DNA of 64,000 nt, taken from the NCBI GenBank assembly GCA_036971715.1, contig JAVHJL010000001.1, forward strand, positions 2,294,001-2,358,000. The letters are read 5' to 3'. This document shows positions 34,206 through 47,000 of this stretch, one piece after another. Position numbers and translations under genes: made by a program. Under the pieces are notes generated by a model. That model was not told where the DNA came from. It saw only the letters and a program-made list of their open reading frames with translations, and made no database searches. Numbering within the stretch: position 1 is the stretch's first letter; each line of letters opens with the position of its first letter. Source of the DNA: Arthrobotrys musiformis. Lineage: Eukaryota > Ascomycota > Orbiliomycetes > Orbiliales > Orbiliaceae.

Positions 34206-37200
34206 ATGGCGGGCCTCTTCAACGCCGCTATCAAGTCGCTCAGCACCGCATCCCTCTCCTCCCAATACGCCCTCTCTCCACAACCAACCTCGTATTCCGG
34301 CCCCTGGAAGATATACGATGCCAAAAAGAAGTCTACCGGCCAGGCCTGCAGTGCTTTCGTATTCGAACGGAGTTCCCTCAATGCACCCGGCCAGGGCTCC
34401 CTGCGGTCGAACCACGGCCTGAAAGCCGCCCAGGATGAAGTCATCGACCGCTTAAAGAAGGAAGTCAGCCTGCTGGCCAGGTTGCGCCACCCGAACATTC
34501 TCGAGCTGGTGGAACCCGTCGAGGAAACCCGTTCTGGCTTGATGTTCGTCACCGAGCTTGTCGTCGGCTCCTTGCAATCTGTTCTCGACGACAAGAGCCA
34601 ATCCGGGGATTCGAGGCATAGGAGGCGTCAGGACGTCGACATTGACGAGCTCGAAATACAAAAGGGTCTGCTGCAGCTTGCCAAGGGTCTGGAGTTCTTG
34701 CACGAGAGTGCCGGTCTTGTTCACGGCAACCTTACTCCGGACGGCATCTTTGTCAATGCGAAGTCCGACTGGAAGATCGCTGGTCTAGCCTTCTCGGCTT
34801 CGCATCGGGGTGGCGAGTCTACAACGGCATCCTCGTCTTCGCCCTCTCCTTCGCCCTCTCCGTTCCCCGTGGATATCGTCAGTCTGGCTTCCCAGCATGA
34901 CCAGCGTTTGCCCTCGTCTGTTCAACTGAACCTCGACTATTGCTCCCCGGACCTTCTCCTTGATTCATCCGTTACCCCTGCCCTCGATCTCTTCTCCTTA
35001 GGTCTGCTCATAATATCTATATACAACTCTCCTCACGAATCACCCCTCAAAGCCCACAATTCACCGACAAACTTTCGCCGTCTCTTCAATTCTTCCTCTT
35101 CGATTCCGAACCAATCGAACAACTTCTTATGCAGCAAGGCTATCCCCCGACCTCTCGTAGACGATGTCCTCCCCAGGCTCATTACGCGGCGGCCCGTCAA
35201 TCGTCTCACGGCCAAGGAATTCCAGGAAGCAGGTTATTTCGATAACATTCTCGTCTCCACGATTCGATTTCTTGATAACTTCCCGGCTAAATCCGCCAAT
35301 GAAAAGAATGCGTTCATGCGAGGTCTTCCTAAGGTTCTACCTCAATTCCCAACCGGTGTGGCTCAGAGGAAGATCTTGCCAATGTTGGTCGAGGAATTGA
35401 AGGACAAGGGCGAACTTTTGCCTTGGACACTTGCAGCCGTACTCACCCTTCTCGAGGGACTACCAGCCGGGAGCCGTCTGATCGGTGAGAAGGTACTACC
35501 GGCATTCCGGGCGACATTCGATCTGGGCAAGAAGAAAGATGCAACGGGCGAAGTATCTTCCTCTGCTCCTCGTCCTGGTACGGAACGCGATGGGCGCGAT
35601 GCAGCTCTAGCCGTTATGGTCGAACGTCTTGCTGTTCTCCGTGAAAAGTGCACAATATCGGAGTTCAGAGATGATATTGTCCCTCTCTACCTTCTCGCCT
35701 TAGACTCTCCCACATCCCACTTACAGGGCTTGGCTCTAAAGTCTCTTGGGCAAGTTTTGCCAAATATCACTTTTAATACCGTGAAAACCGACATCTTCCC
35801 TGTAGTTTCTACGGTATTTGCCAAGACCTCAAGCTTAGGAATCAAGATTGCTTGTTTTGAGGCGTTGAGGGTGCTGTGCGGTGGTAGTTTGAGTACGGAT
35901 GATGGGCTTACGGGAGAAATTAAGGGTAACGATGGTAGCTCCGTTTGCTTGGATAGGTTTACTGTTCAGGAGAAAGTGGTGCCGCTGATCAAGGGTATCA
36001 AGACGAGAGAGCCGGCTGTTATGGTAAGTTCCTACTGTACCAACTAACCGCCTTCTAGACTAACAAGAGGATTATAGATTGCCGCATTGGATCTCTACAT
36101 GCAGATAGGATCGCTCGTAGATACAAGTACTCTGGCTACGGAAGTTATCCCATCACTATGGGCTTTGTCTCTAGGACCATTGCTCAATCTCCAACAGTTC
36201 CAGCAGTTCATGTCAACGATTAAGCAATTGTCGAACAAAGTTGAACAAGAGCAGCTGAGGAGGTTGGCTGATACTGCTACGGCAGATGCGGCTTCTCCAG
36301 CGGTGGAATTTGGTGCGGGAGCGACAAATAGCACGGTCAAGAACGGAGCTGCGGGCAAACCGGTGGAGGCCGAGGATTTTGAGGAATTGGTATTTGGGAA
36401 GAAGTCTGCTGTTGGGAGCGATCGGGGTGTATCTCCAGACCCCTGGGCATCGGCCACTGTTACGTCTCCCACGGTGAGTAAACCGACGTCGGCGCCGAAG
36501 AAGGAGGCACCGGCGTTTTCATGGTCTACGCCGGCGCCGTCTACATTTTCACCACCACCAGCGGCACCGGCGAGCAGGAAGTCGGTTACACCGGACCATG
36601 GACTATCAGGGTTTGGTGCTTTGCAACCGGGCAAGCCTGGCTCTTCGTCTGTTGGTATGCCGCAAACTCTACAGCCGACAAGGCCTGGTATTGCCAACTC
36701 GAACAGCTCTGGCCCCGTGATGGGAGGCCTGGGGCTTGGGATGGGAAACCTAGCTATTGGGGGTGCCTCAGCACAGAGCAGTCATGCAGGCTCGTCGATG
36801 CAGACGTTGCAGCCAGGACGGCCTTCTGCACAACAGCAATCACAAAGTGCGGGGAATATAGATTGGAGTTCAGCGTTGAAGAAGCCATCGTTTCCCAGCA
36901 ATCCACCTGTGAATCCAACAACGAATAGTAATAGTAACAACGGCAACGTATGGGGGGTTGTGCAGCAAAAGCAGGAGTCGCACCCGACGATATTGTTCGG
37001 ACAGACGAGGCAGCAGGCCCCACCGCAGAAACAGACGGAGTTTTCGGGGTGGAGCATAGCGCCGCCGCCCAGTGCACCTGCTCAGCCGGCACAACCGCAG
37101 CAGCAGCAGGCGCAAAGGCCGGCGTTTGGAGGAGGATTTGGGCAACAGCAGCCTACGGGCTCGATGGGTATGGGTATGGGGGGCATGGGTATGGGCATGG

Positions 37201-37289
37201 GTATGCAAGCTATGCAGCCCATGCAGCCCATGCAGCCGACGAAGACTACGGGGAAGTCTGGGCTTGACGCTTATGAGAGTTTACTGTGA
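34206..37289 (+). CDS. SCY1-like pseudokinase (SCYL2-type)
   Basis: Exons 34206-36023 and 36078-37289 give 1009 aa. The intron (GTAAGT donor, ACTAAC branch, TATAG acceptor) joins PAVM to IAALDLYMQI in phase. A protein-kinase fold covers about 30-340, but the catalytic residues are changed: HRD reads HGN in LVHGNLTPDGIFVNAK and DFG reads AGL. These features are typical of Scy1/SCYL proteins, which act in Golgi/endosome-clathrin traffic. HEAT-like helices follow to about 680 (LPKVLPQFPTGV, AVLTLLEGLP, LALKSLGQVLP). The C-terminal 300 residues are Pro/Gln/Ser-rich with Phe/Trp motifs, a Met/Gly repeat (MGMGMGGMGMG) and QPMQPMQP repeats, suited to adaptor binding. Confidence 0.9.
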
Positions 37290-37679
37290 ATGTCTTTCTT
37301 TTTCGTATATATTTCTTTACATTTGCTATATTTGCAAGCGATTCAGCGGGATTTGAAGTCTTTTTCTTGATATACCAAAAGCATAATACGGTCTTATTTG
37401 GATACCAATCTTTCATACATACACCCATACTCATACTTCACCGTCGTCGTCACGTTTTACGTAAGCTTGGCTGGAAGGGGGTCTTCGAGGTGGTGGTTTG
37501 TGACCAGGACCGAGACCAGGACCAGGGGCGTCCGTCTTGGCAGGTCAAACCACGCAGCTCCACTGACCTCATAACATCCCATCCGATACCGATTCTCCCC
37601 TCCTCCTCCCTCCACGTCTCCTCCGCGTACGTTGACAATCACCGTTCCATTCCATTCCATCGACCCACTCGACGCCGCG
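37290..37679. promoter_or_regulatory. Short intergenic region between SCY1-like and V-ATPase genes
   Basis: 390 bases: 3' flank of the SCY1-like gene and promoter of the V-ATPase gene. CT-rich sequence precedes the start at 37680. Confidence 0.4.
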
Positions 37680-39327
37680 ATGTCACTGCCGCCGCCTCCC
37701 ATCGTCGTCTCGCTCATCCAGAGCATACGCGCCCGCCCGATCCTCTGGGACCAATACCAACGCACACACATCATCAACGAGCAGGAATTGAAGCTGATCA
37801 AAGCGGTCGACAAGGTACCCAAGGACAAACGTATCGCTATCGTCGAAGGGGAAATAGAGGATTATGCGAGGTTGATTGTTGGTGATGCGAAGGGGAGTCA
37901 GCCGGGGCTGTTGGAGAGGTGTGCGAAGCGGGTGGAGTTTATACAGTACCTACTTGCGCTGGCGGTGGAGATCTGTGAAGGTTCGTTCTTGTGCCCCCAC
38001 CTGTTGTCCCCGTATGGGGTATTGAGGCGGAGGAAGATATCCGACAATGACGACGGTGATGCTAATGCGGAGATATGGAATAGATGTGCCCTCGTTCGTC
38101 ATCTCACTGACCAACCATTCGGACCCGTACTCCCACCTCATGAGCCTGCTGGACCACACCGATGCTCCGATCCCAATCATCTCCTCCTACCTCCTAACCA
38201 CAATCATGTCCTCCTCCCTCTCCAAATCCCGCACGGACGAGGCAACAAAGCAGGCCCTCCCAACCCTCTTCAAATACCTCTCCGGCATCTCCTCCAACCC
38301 GAACGAAACAAACCTCCAAGATCTAACCGTCCAAAGCTACGTCTTACTCCTACGGAACTCATTCGCCAGGACTACATTTTGGGAAATGGGCGATGAAACG
38401 ATGAAGGGGTTGACGGAGGTGATCGAAACTGCCGCGGCGGGGAGCAAAGGCGGTAGGACCACTGACGTGGGTACTACATCTTCGGTGGCTAATATTTCCA
38501 GCGGGAGCTCGGCGAGTACGGCTTTGTTAAGCGGTGGTGGAGCTGGGGCTTCCGGTGCGAATCTGAAGCAGGGAGGTGTGAATTTACAGCTACTGTACCA
38601 TGTGCTCGTCGGGATCTGGCAGTTGAGCTTCGAGGAGGAGATTGCAGAGGAATTGGATGCGTATGCCCCCCTCACCCCCCATATAATAAATAGGAAAAAA
38701 AAAAACTAACGAGGAAGCAGGAAATACGACCTAATCCCCCCACTAGTCCACATCCTCCGCTCCGCCCTCAAAGAAAAAATCCTAAGGGTGAGCCTGGCAA
38801 TAATCACAAACCTAATAAACAAAGCCCCATCCTCGAACCTCCCATCCCTCCTCCTCTCCCGCCTCTTACCCCTCCTCACGACCCTCAAATCTCGAAAATT
38901 CACAGATCCGGATTTAACCGCCGACCTGGACACCTCCCTGACGGCACTGGAGTCCTTCCAGCTCACGCAGACGAATTTCGACGAGTATGCTACCGAAATC
39001 CGTAGCGGACATTTAAGCTGGACCCCGCCGCACCGCAACCAGGACTTCTGGAAAAAGAACGCGAGGAGGATAATGGAAGAGAATAACGGAGAATTGGTAC
39101 GGTGTCTGGCGAAATGGTTGATCGAGAGTGAGGAGAAATTAGTGCTTGCGGTTGCAGCGCACGATGTGGGCGTGCTGGTTAAGGAGGTGCCGGAGAAGAG
39201 GAGGGTGTGGGATGGGGTTAAAGTCAAGGCGAGGGTTATGGAGTTGATGGGGGATAGTGATCCTGAGGTTCGATACGAGAGTTTGAAGGCGGTGCAGGAG
39301 TTTTTGAGGTATGCCTTTGGCGGGTGA
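37680..39327 (+). CDS. VMA13: V-type proton ATPase subunit H
   Basis: Exons 37680-37980, 38084-38660 and 38721-39327 give 494 aa. Intron 1 (GTTCGT donor, GCTAATG branch, ATAG acceptor) and intron 2 (GTATGC donor, ACTAACG branch, GCAG acceptor) keep phase, giving AVEICE|DVPSFV and EELDA|KYDLIP. Subunit H couples and regulates the V1 and Vo sectors of the vacuolar pump. The sequence shows armadillo-like helices through the N-terminal part. The conserved C-terminal domain contains DLIPPLVHILRSALKEKILR, HLSWTPPHRNQDFWKKNARR and SDPEVRYESLKAVQEFL. Length fits the family (about 480-500 aa). The last codons are uncertain: a GTATGC string at 39318 could be a donor to a further small exon. Confidence 0.9.
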
Positions 39328-39981
39328 TATCCCCGATGGTACTTCCAGGTCGAGTGGGGTGTCTACCTCCCTCCCTCTCCTCCTTTTTGCATTCATCAGT
39401 TTCTTTTTTTAAATTTTGATATTGGTTATGCTTTTTTTTTTTCGTCAATCGGAGCCAGATTTCTTGGATTACTTCTTTTTTGCTCGGATACTCGATAGCC
39501 CGCTTTTTATATTGTTTAGCAGAAATAACATAAACTACCGGAATTAGCATCATTAGATGGAAACTACTTTTTACCTCGGTTCTGAAGGGAAATTACATTT
39601 ATGGTTTGAATTTATTCTACACGGTATTATGCTATACAGTGCTATGAAGACAGTAATGTGAAAGGAAGTGTATCCGGCCGAGTTCCCCGAAGGAGACGGG
39701 AGGGAAAAGAGGGGGGGTAAGAATTAGCGGAGTATAAGTACAGTCCCATCCACACGCCACAGGCATTATCTATAACAATCCCCATCTAAAACGCCGAAAC
39801 ATCGTGCATAATAAACATATAATTAGTAAAGAAGGGGGGAAGGATATGCCTAGATGCGCGAAACGCTTATCGAGTTTTACAACTGATAAGGGTAGTCCAG
39901 CAACCTCATCATAGAAAAGAAGGATAAAGAGAAAAAAAAATATTAAAAGAAGAGAATTGAGGGGGGACAGAGAAACTCGTC
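39328..39981. other. Convergent 3' region
   Basis: 654 bases of T- and A-rich 3' flank between convergent genes. No gene is seen. Confidence 0.5.
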
Positions 39982-41541
39982 CTAAAAGGCAGCATACTTA
40001 TACCCCTCCTCCCAGTACGCAAAAGCCCTAAACTGCCTCCTCAGCTTCGGCTGCACCCTCTTCAACCCTTCCACATCACCTTCGAGCTCCATCCTCGCCA
40101 TGTCCGCAACCCACCTGTCCTCGAACTCCTTGTTGCCCACATCCAGCAACAGGGCGTCGGAGATGGAATACCCGGTCCAGCCCTCGAACCATTCGACGCA
40201 GATGATGTACCATTCGATCTGATCGAAGTGGTGTTTGTGATGGAACAGGGCACGGGCCATGTCTGAAGCCGAGTAGCATGGAGCTACGGAGATTGAATCG
40301 TAGCAATTACGGTAGGGGGACCAGAGATCGGTGTCCGAGACCAATTTCAGGAGGACTCCGCGGTAGGGGTACTTTATCGTTTTTATCATTTTCTATAATA
40401 CCCACATCAGTTTTAAAATCCTTTAGTTAATTCACATCACAAAAAAAAAAATCATATCGCATAGTATAAAACCCCAAATCCACAGGAAATAAAAACAACG
40501 AGGAAAAACAGAAGAGCATACCTTTCGATCCCTAGGCGAACCCCCAAAATACGGCAAAAAATCCGCTCGAGATAACACATGTTCCGCAAAAGTCACCATC
40601 ATCATACGGTGCTCGCACTCCGACCCCTTAGCCGGAAGCCAAGGATCGTTGTCGTCGAAATACTCCCACACCTCGGGAGTCCTATACCTATCCTTCTCCC
40701 TCTTCTCGAACTCGGCACGGGATTTCTTCGATCCCGAGGGACCGGCGTGGCATGGATCCTTTGTTACCGCACCGCAGCTGCATATAGTTGGTGTTGGTGT
40801 TATTTGGTGGTATTGCTGCAGTTGGCGGAAGTAACTGTCGTATTTGTTTCCTGTGTAACTTTCCATTTTAGAGTAGTCCTTTGACCCCAGAGCCCTCGTA
40901 AGCTAGACATCGTAGCAAACAACTATTAGTAAATCCAGTCACAAAGGGAAACAATGCAGAAAGATAGAGATATAGAAGGACATGGAAGAATATGGTAAGG
41001 GTATACATACATATTGCCACACCGAATGCAACCAGGGTAACGGATCCAGCAAACCGATGATAGATATTGCTGCAATTATCCCTTTAAGCCAATCAACAAG
41101 GAAAGCCCCCCAAATTCCCCGCGTATGGGGTGAGGAGGATGATTGGTATAAGATATCTGATGCTGTAGCAGGTGACACAAGATGAGGTGTCCCGGATCCT
41201 CTACCAGGTGTTGTAGATGGGTCCAAGCAGCCGTTATCCCTAGAGGAAGCAGAGACAGATGTAGAAGAAACCACAGAAGAAGACGAGGAAAAGAGAGAGG
41301 CAATATAACAATGATAGGTAGTATTTGATCCTCCAGGGATGTGGGGTGGTGGGGAGAACCACTGCTTGATGGTGGTGATGTAGCTGGGGAGGCAGAGGAA
41401 GATGGAGATGGCTGCTGTGATGAAGGTGATGATATGATGAAGGAGAACACGTTCCATTAGGACGTATTCCCCTATGGCCACACCACCAAGGAGAGGTGGA
41501 ACGTCACTGCAGCCGTCAAGCTGGCACCTGTTCACAGCCAT
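39982..41541 (-). CDS. Uncharacterised membrane-anchored protein
   Basis: Exons 41541-41011, 40902-40522 and 40392-39982 give 440 aa. Intron 1 (GTATGT donor, TACTAAT branch, TCTAG acceptor) joins HSVWQY to LTRALGSKDYSK. This links what would otherwise look like two separate frames. Intron 2 (GTATGC donor, TATAG acceptor) is phase 0. The N-terminal region has a hydrophobic helix at about 25-55 (VLLHHIITFITAAISIFLCL), then a Ser/Thr-rich lumenal-looking stretch, then a second helix at about 150-170 (IWGAFLVDWLKGIIAAISII). The C-terminal 250 residues are soluble-looking, with a CSCGAV...C cluster, an EYFDDNDPW motif, and a Trp/Tyr-rich part (WYIICVEWFEGWTGYSISDALLLDVG). I do not recognise the family. 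The ATG at 41541 is the first in frame. Confidence 0.65.
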
Positions 41542-42743
41542 CTTGGAGTTATCTAGCTTCAAGTCGTTATTCACTGTTGAACGTTTTGGCTGGATTCTAT
41601 AAGGGGGTGATACGAATCCTGCAAGAGCTATAGCTTGTATTATGTATTATGGAGCTTGTAGGAGGTTAAAAGAAGAAGGTGGTGATGTTGGTGATGTAGC
41701 TTTGAAGCTTTATACGACCAATCGGGCAACGTTAGCAGGCTCGGCCAGCAGCAGTTTTGTGTTGTTAGAGTTAAATGCAACAAAGTAGGCTACATTATAC
41801 AGCGATATATCGCCCGGGCCCCCGGACCGCCCCAGGTGATTTATAATATCTAGTACTCGAAACTGGATTTAGGCTTTCTCGCAAAATTATAGGCATAGGT
41901 TTGACACCCGACCTGCTGATAGTTTTGGGGGCTACCCGAATGTTGTCGTTTTGTACATTCACACTCCGGACCCTGCCTCAATATCAATTATATTACGAAG
42001 TTCGAAGTAATATATACTAGTGTTGATTGAATTTATGGTATCTCGAACTGCCCCTCGGGCGTAAATGTCTCTTCTGTTTCATGATTCAATATACATAGCT
42101 AGCATACCTCAAGTATGCATACGCCATGTACAATTCATAGTCCTTCCAAACTTTTATTCAAGTTGGCATGGTTCGATTGCGATATCAGCCAGCAGACGGT
42201 TGTAATGTAAACGTTAACGGCAAGGCCCGGCTGACATGACATCCATAGTACTAGTACGATGAGCTCGAGAAGAGCTTCGAAGTTCAGTTAATTATAACGT
42301 TCTCCCGTTGCATTGTTTGTCTTGTGCTTGTGTAACCATCGGCGCATTCATGATCAGACTTCAGACTACATGGACTCGAGGCTAGCATTGTACGGGATAT
42401 GTGACGCAATGCAATGCATGCAACTAACGATAACCAATTCAAATAGACGAACTTTAAAACCCTCAATTCCGAGGAATATCCCCGTCTTAGGTGGATATAA
42501 ATACTTACGCTTCGGTCTTTACGGCTGGCGGGACCTTTTTCTTTCTTTCTGTAGTATACTGTGCAATCAATGCAACTGCTTCGTTGGCATCCCATCCCTA
42601 CAATCAACTAAGCTAAGTACTCACACAGGATTATTCGAGTCGAATTACCGAAAGTACTAATTCCTCTCACCCAAAAGCCAAACTACAATAGCTATGATAC
42701 TAGCAAATCATAATCTGCAAGTTGCGTGGTTTGAATTCGCCCG

Positions 42744-42751
42744 TGACGTCA
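42744..42751. promoter_or_regulatory. CRE-type palindrome TGACGTCA
   Basis: A perfect eight-base ATF/CREB site lies 200 bases before the ATG of the small conserved gene and 47 bases before its TATA box. In fungi this site is bound by Atf1-type bZIP factors, often for stress response. Confidence 0.5.
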
Positions 42752-42797
42752 TTCCGACAGGGATCTGTCGTCGACATCTACAAAGCCTGTCGGGTTC

Positions 42798-42804
42798 TAT
42801 AAAA
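42798..42804 (+). promoter_or_regulatory. TATA box of the small conserved gene
   Basis: A perfect TATAAAA lies about 150 bases before the ATG at 42952, followed by CT-rich leader sequence. The distance is suitable for a leader of about 110 bases. Confidence 0.55.
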
Positions 42805-42951
42805 CCACCCCAATTTGCCCCCCTTCATCACAGACTTAAAGTAACCCACTCTCTTCAACCAGCTAGAGATTAAACATCCTCCCATTCTAGATCTGTAAAA
42901 TCTATCATAGACATCATCCCCACTTTTGCAAACAAAAAAACACTATCGAAA

Positions 42952-43227
42952 ATGCCAGTCACGTATAACTACGAATATAAATCCACCGAATCCGCTTCAA
43001 CCCCAGAGGGTTCCGCCTCCCGCACCGTTCACACAACCCCCTCGGGTACCACCGTCAGTACTACCCTGCAACCGGCCGGCGGTCAAGCCTCCACGAGTAC
43101 CCAACACTACCCCGCCGACAGCGGCAATCAGGGTTCGGATCCTCCGAGTTTGTCCAGGGAGGAGGCCGAGAGGAGGTATTTGGAGGCTATGGAGGATGAG
43201 TACGCCAAGAGGGAAGGTGGTGCTTAG
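42952..43227 (+). CDS. Small conserved fungal protein
   Basis: A single exon of 91 aa beginning MPVTYNYEYKSTES. The middle is Thr/Ser/Gln-rich and polar. The C-terminus is a charged helix ending YLEAMEDEYAKREGGA, an ending I associate with a family of small uncharacterised fungal proteins. No signal peptide or membrane helix is visible, so it is probably a soluble, largely disordered protein. A strong TATA box and a CRE site upstream suggest stress-linked regulation; this is an inference. Confidence 0.75.
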   Translation: MPVTYNYEYKSTESASTPEGSASRTVHTTPSGTTVSTTLQPAGGQASTSTQHYPADSGNQGSDPPSLSREEAERRYLEAMEDEYAKREGGA

Positions 43228-44015
43228 AGCGCCTAACAAGGAATAAAATGATCACTTTTCTGCTTTCTGTCGGTTGGATTTTTGGCTGAGGGGCTGGGCT
43301 GAGGGAGTTGACATGACATAGGGAAAAATTAAACGGCGTTACAGATTGCCACTGGCTTTTTTTCTCTTGCTCTTTAAATTCGGTTGTTTAAAAATGGGAC
43401 TTTGTAATATTTCGAGTTTTAGAAATTAAGAAACCTCCCGCATAAGAAGAAAGAAGAGGGTACTGTCCAATATCTTGAAATTAAATTAAATGCAAAGCGT
43501 CCCATTCCGAATATTAATTCTGGGAATTCGAACTTGGGCCTCATTCAATGTGAGGCTCTGTGCTCGAAATACCACATCAGCAACACCATATCGATATATG
43601 CTCGATCAGTCTATCATAACTACAGATGTAGATATCGATATGAACGTCCGTGATAATAAAAACCATTCTATTGCTGTGCCCCTCTAGTTTTGGATTTCCT
43701 AACGTACAAGTATAAGGAACATTTACATTCCCAATACGAATAGAAACACACATGCAATCCGGTCTATGCCTTTAGCCATACTAAACCCCTCTCCACAGAA
43801 CTAAACCCGTTATGATCCCCATCCAATCCCATAAACTCTATAACACCATCCCGTAACTAGCCAGAACTCGTAAAAATAAGCAGTCAATCGATAAGCACAC
43901 TTGAAAGCAGTCCCCTAGAAGAAGAGGCACCTGAGCAAGACACGATATATTAGCAAGGCAACACCACAAGCTTTAAAAGGGCCACCCATCAAACCACTTA
44001 CGGAATATCAAATAT
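43228..44015. other. Convergent intergenic region
   Basis: 788 bases between the small gene and the end of the DUF2235 gene. A tRNA-like string occurs on the minus strand at about 43500-43582 but does not fold as a tRNA. Confidence 0.5.
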
Positions 44016-47000
44016 CTATTGCCATGGCCAGGACCTAGCGGGCGCAGGGCCGCCCGCACGATTTCGCTTACGCCCGCGCTCAGACCCGTCGCCTGACTTA
44101 CCCTCACGTCCCCGATCCCCATCCCGAGCGCGACTACGCATAGACTCCTTGCTTCCGCGGCTATGGAGATGGCGAAGGTGTGGATGCTTGCATCGATGAG
44201 TTTCTCCTATGGTCCCCTCATGAAGTTGTTTCCTCCAGTCGGGATTTTCAACAGGTGGGAGAACCAAAGAGTACCGATCAAACTGGGCGGCCCACTCCTC
44301 ACGTTCACGTTCTTCCCGCTCTGCCTCATGCGTATCCTCAGAACTATCGGTTTGAGCGTGACCAAGATTCGTAATCCGGCCCAGCCCCGGTCTACTCTTC
44401 TTCTTCTTAAGCTTGTTAGATCCTCTCGGTTCCTTCGGCCCCTCTGAGTTCCTTTTCCCCCCCCTCAAGCTAGAAAAGCTAAAAAGTTTCCGGATAGTAC
44501 CTCTCTTGCCCTTTCGTTCCGTTATCCCTGGCGGAGTTTCCGCCCTCTCTCGTATCGCGTGTTCATTCGTCATTGTCGAGGCCCCTTCCGCTTCTGGTTC
44601 CAAGGCCGACTCTTCTTGATCTGGTCCCTCAATGCCATCAAGCCCCGCAAACCTAACCCCGGACAACCTGGCAGATTTAGAATACTCCTCTTCATTGGCT
44701 GCATGCCCACTATGGCGTCCTTTGCCCTTCCCACCGCCGCTCTCATCTTTCAGACCTGGCCTGGCCTCGCGACCTGGCCTGATATCTATCGTAGAAGTAT
44801 ACGAGAATGGTGATTGGTTTTCGGGATTACTGCGCCCTGGGTTCGTAGGGGCCGGTGCAGCAGGCTCGGTTTGACGTGGCGGTGACGGAGCACGACGTAG
44901 TGGTTCCGAGATTACAAGCCTCTTCGACTTCCGTTTGGACCCCCTCGGCAATGTCGTCCTAGCAGAGCCTCGTTGAGCCGGTGGTGGTCCAGACGAACGC
45001 CCGAAGCTATCATATGGTGAATCCGACTTGATAACATAACCTTGGTACTTCAAACTCGTCGGATCACTTTTAACGCTTCTAAGAGCGGGAGCATTGTTGG
45101 CCACCGAATAGGACGAATTTCTGGACGAATTCCTGGACGGCCGAGTCTCAATCCTAAAAATCCAATCATCTCCCGTGGGAATCAGCTTATCGGGATCGTA
45201 TCTGAAAACCGGCGGAGATTCGCGATAAAGATCACGGAATCCGATACCAAATGCATTTATAAGAGCGTCGCCACCGCAATGCAAGACCTCAAATGCCGAT
45301 AATTTAACGATGGGGAGGTCCGTGTTCATCAGCTTCAGTCCGTGGCCCACACCATCCTCTCCGTTAAAATAGAATTTCTCCTGCATGGGCGTCCTTGGAG
45401 CATTGTACCTTGATTCTGGCTGCTCCCCAGGAATCGATTGGCCAGAACTCGTTACCAGACCGAATCTCTCGAGGATCCTTGAGCGGTAGTTCTTTAAAGC
45501 GCTCGCGGTATAATCAGGGTATTTTCTGCTTCGGTATTTACAGGAGACATGGACAGCTTCGCAGCTTTTATATTTGTTCCATGGCTCCCAGGTGAACCAG
45601 TGCGGGCGATATTGCAGTGGGGTTCGAACGTGCACCTGAGGCTTTTTCCTATTGCCTGCCGCATTTATAATACGGCCAAAGACGTTGATCTTACTAGTGT
45701 CTGGACCGACCTTATCGATTGTCGAGGATACCCAGCCGTATTTGAATTGATCATTGAGATCTAAACTTAAACCCAGATTGAGATTAGTAGAATCTTCTTT
45801 GCATGGAACATGAAAACGCCCGCGGCCTGCATTGGTCACATGACTGGAGTCGAAACTGAGGAACTCATGGCATTCCGTAACCATGAACAGGAAGACGATG
45901 TCAGAGAGCTCGTTTTTATCCGGGGTGATATCTCCGGCGATATCCGACGTGAGTCGGCCGCCGCCAATGTTGATATGGGATCCCGTGAACCAAACTTGTG
46001 AGAGTGGCTTGACTGACTCCGCGGAGCGGAACATAAGAAGCGGTGAATGTGAAATTCGGTCCTCGTCCAGTGCAAGGGCATGGAAGGCATTTTCGATGGC
46101 TGTAAAGCGTGGTTTGATTTTACCATTAGAATTGGCCCCCAAACGAAGCTAAGGCCAGGCCAAAGGCAAGATGGTACGTATACATACCTTCGTGAAGTAT
46201 CAAATGTCGGAAGTCAAAAGCCCCCCCTTCTTCCCACAATTTCTTCCCGTCCTGTCCGTCCTTGGCCGGCATATCTTCATAATTTGACCATCCGATAGTC
46301 TCGAGGCATCCCAGAAATTTCACAGATACCTGAGTAACCGTAGCGTCCTGTTTCTCTCCCAACTCCTTAACCAGAGTCGCATACTTGTTTCTCCATGCAG
46401 CATAATCATCCGTGACACGGCACTTCCCATATTTGGGATCAAAGTAGGCGTCATAGAGTGCCTCAAAGTAAACCATTCCAGCTTTATTCAGTAGCCCGAC
46501 TTCCGTGATCAATGCCGCAATTGCACGAATAGCGAATGCACCACGAGAGAAACCGAACAGGAATAGCTCATCCCCAGGCTCCCAGTTGTCTATAAAAATC
46601 GTCAGATCTCACAATTGAAGAAACACATGTGTGATTTGTAAGGAACCCACCAGAGAGATAGGTGTAGGCGTCAAGAATAGTCGTATGGAGACTTTTGTTA
46701 AGGCCAAATTCTTTGTATCTGTTAGCAAAGACGCCTCTTGAATAAGAATAGAAAGCATTTGGCATCATTACCTTCACCTGTGCCGCATCCACTCAAATAA
46801 AAGATCTGCTGCCGCATGCCAGTCTCCTCATGTTTCGCCGCCAAGCAATCAGAAATACGTTTCAATACTGTTCTTGGGATCTGATTTTCCTGAAAAGGCG
46901 TTTCGCTTGGGGTTGGTCGAACGGTTCGAGAGTTGGTAGCTTGACGGCAACCAGTTGGCAAACTTTCATCCGACTTATAAATGTAAGAAACAGCAACTTA

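Larger units (their letters stand above)
41542..42951. promoter_or_regulatory. Divergent promoter region
   Basis: About 1.4 kb between the membrane-anchored gene (minus) and the small 91-aa gene (plus). It contains a consensus CRE and a TATA box near the plus-strand gene, annotated separately. No other gene is supported. Confidence 0.45.

Noticed and set aside
43500..43582. tRNA-like sequence on the minus strand
   Set aside because: It has a perfect five-pair anticodon-like stem and a TTCGAAT loop, but T33 is missing, the T-stem does not pair and there is no acceptor stem. At most it is a tRNA-derived relic.
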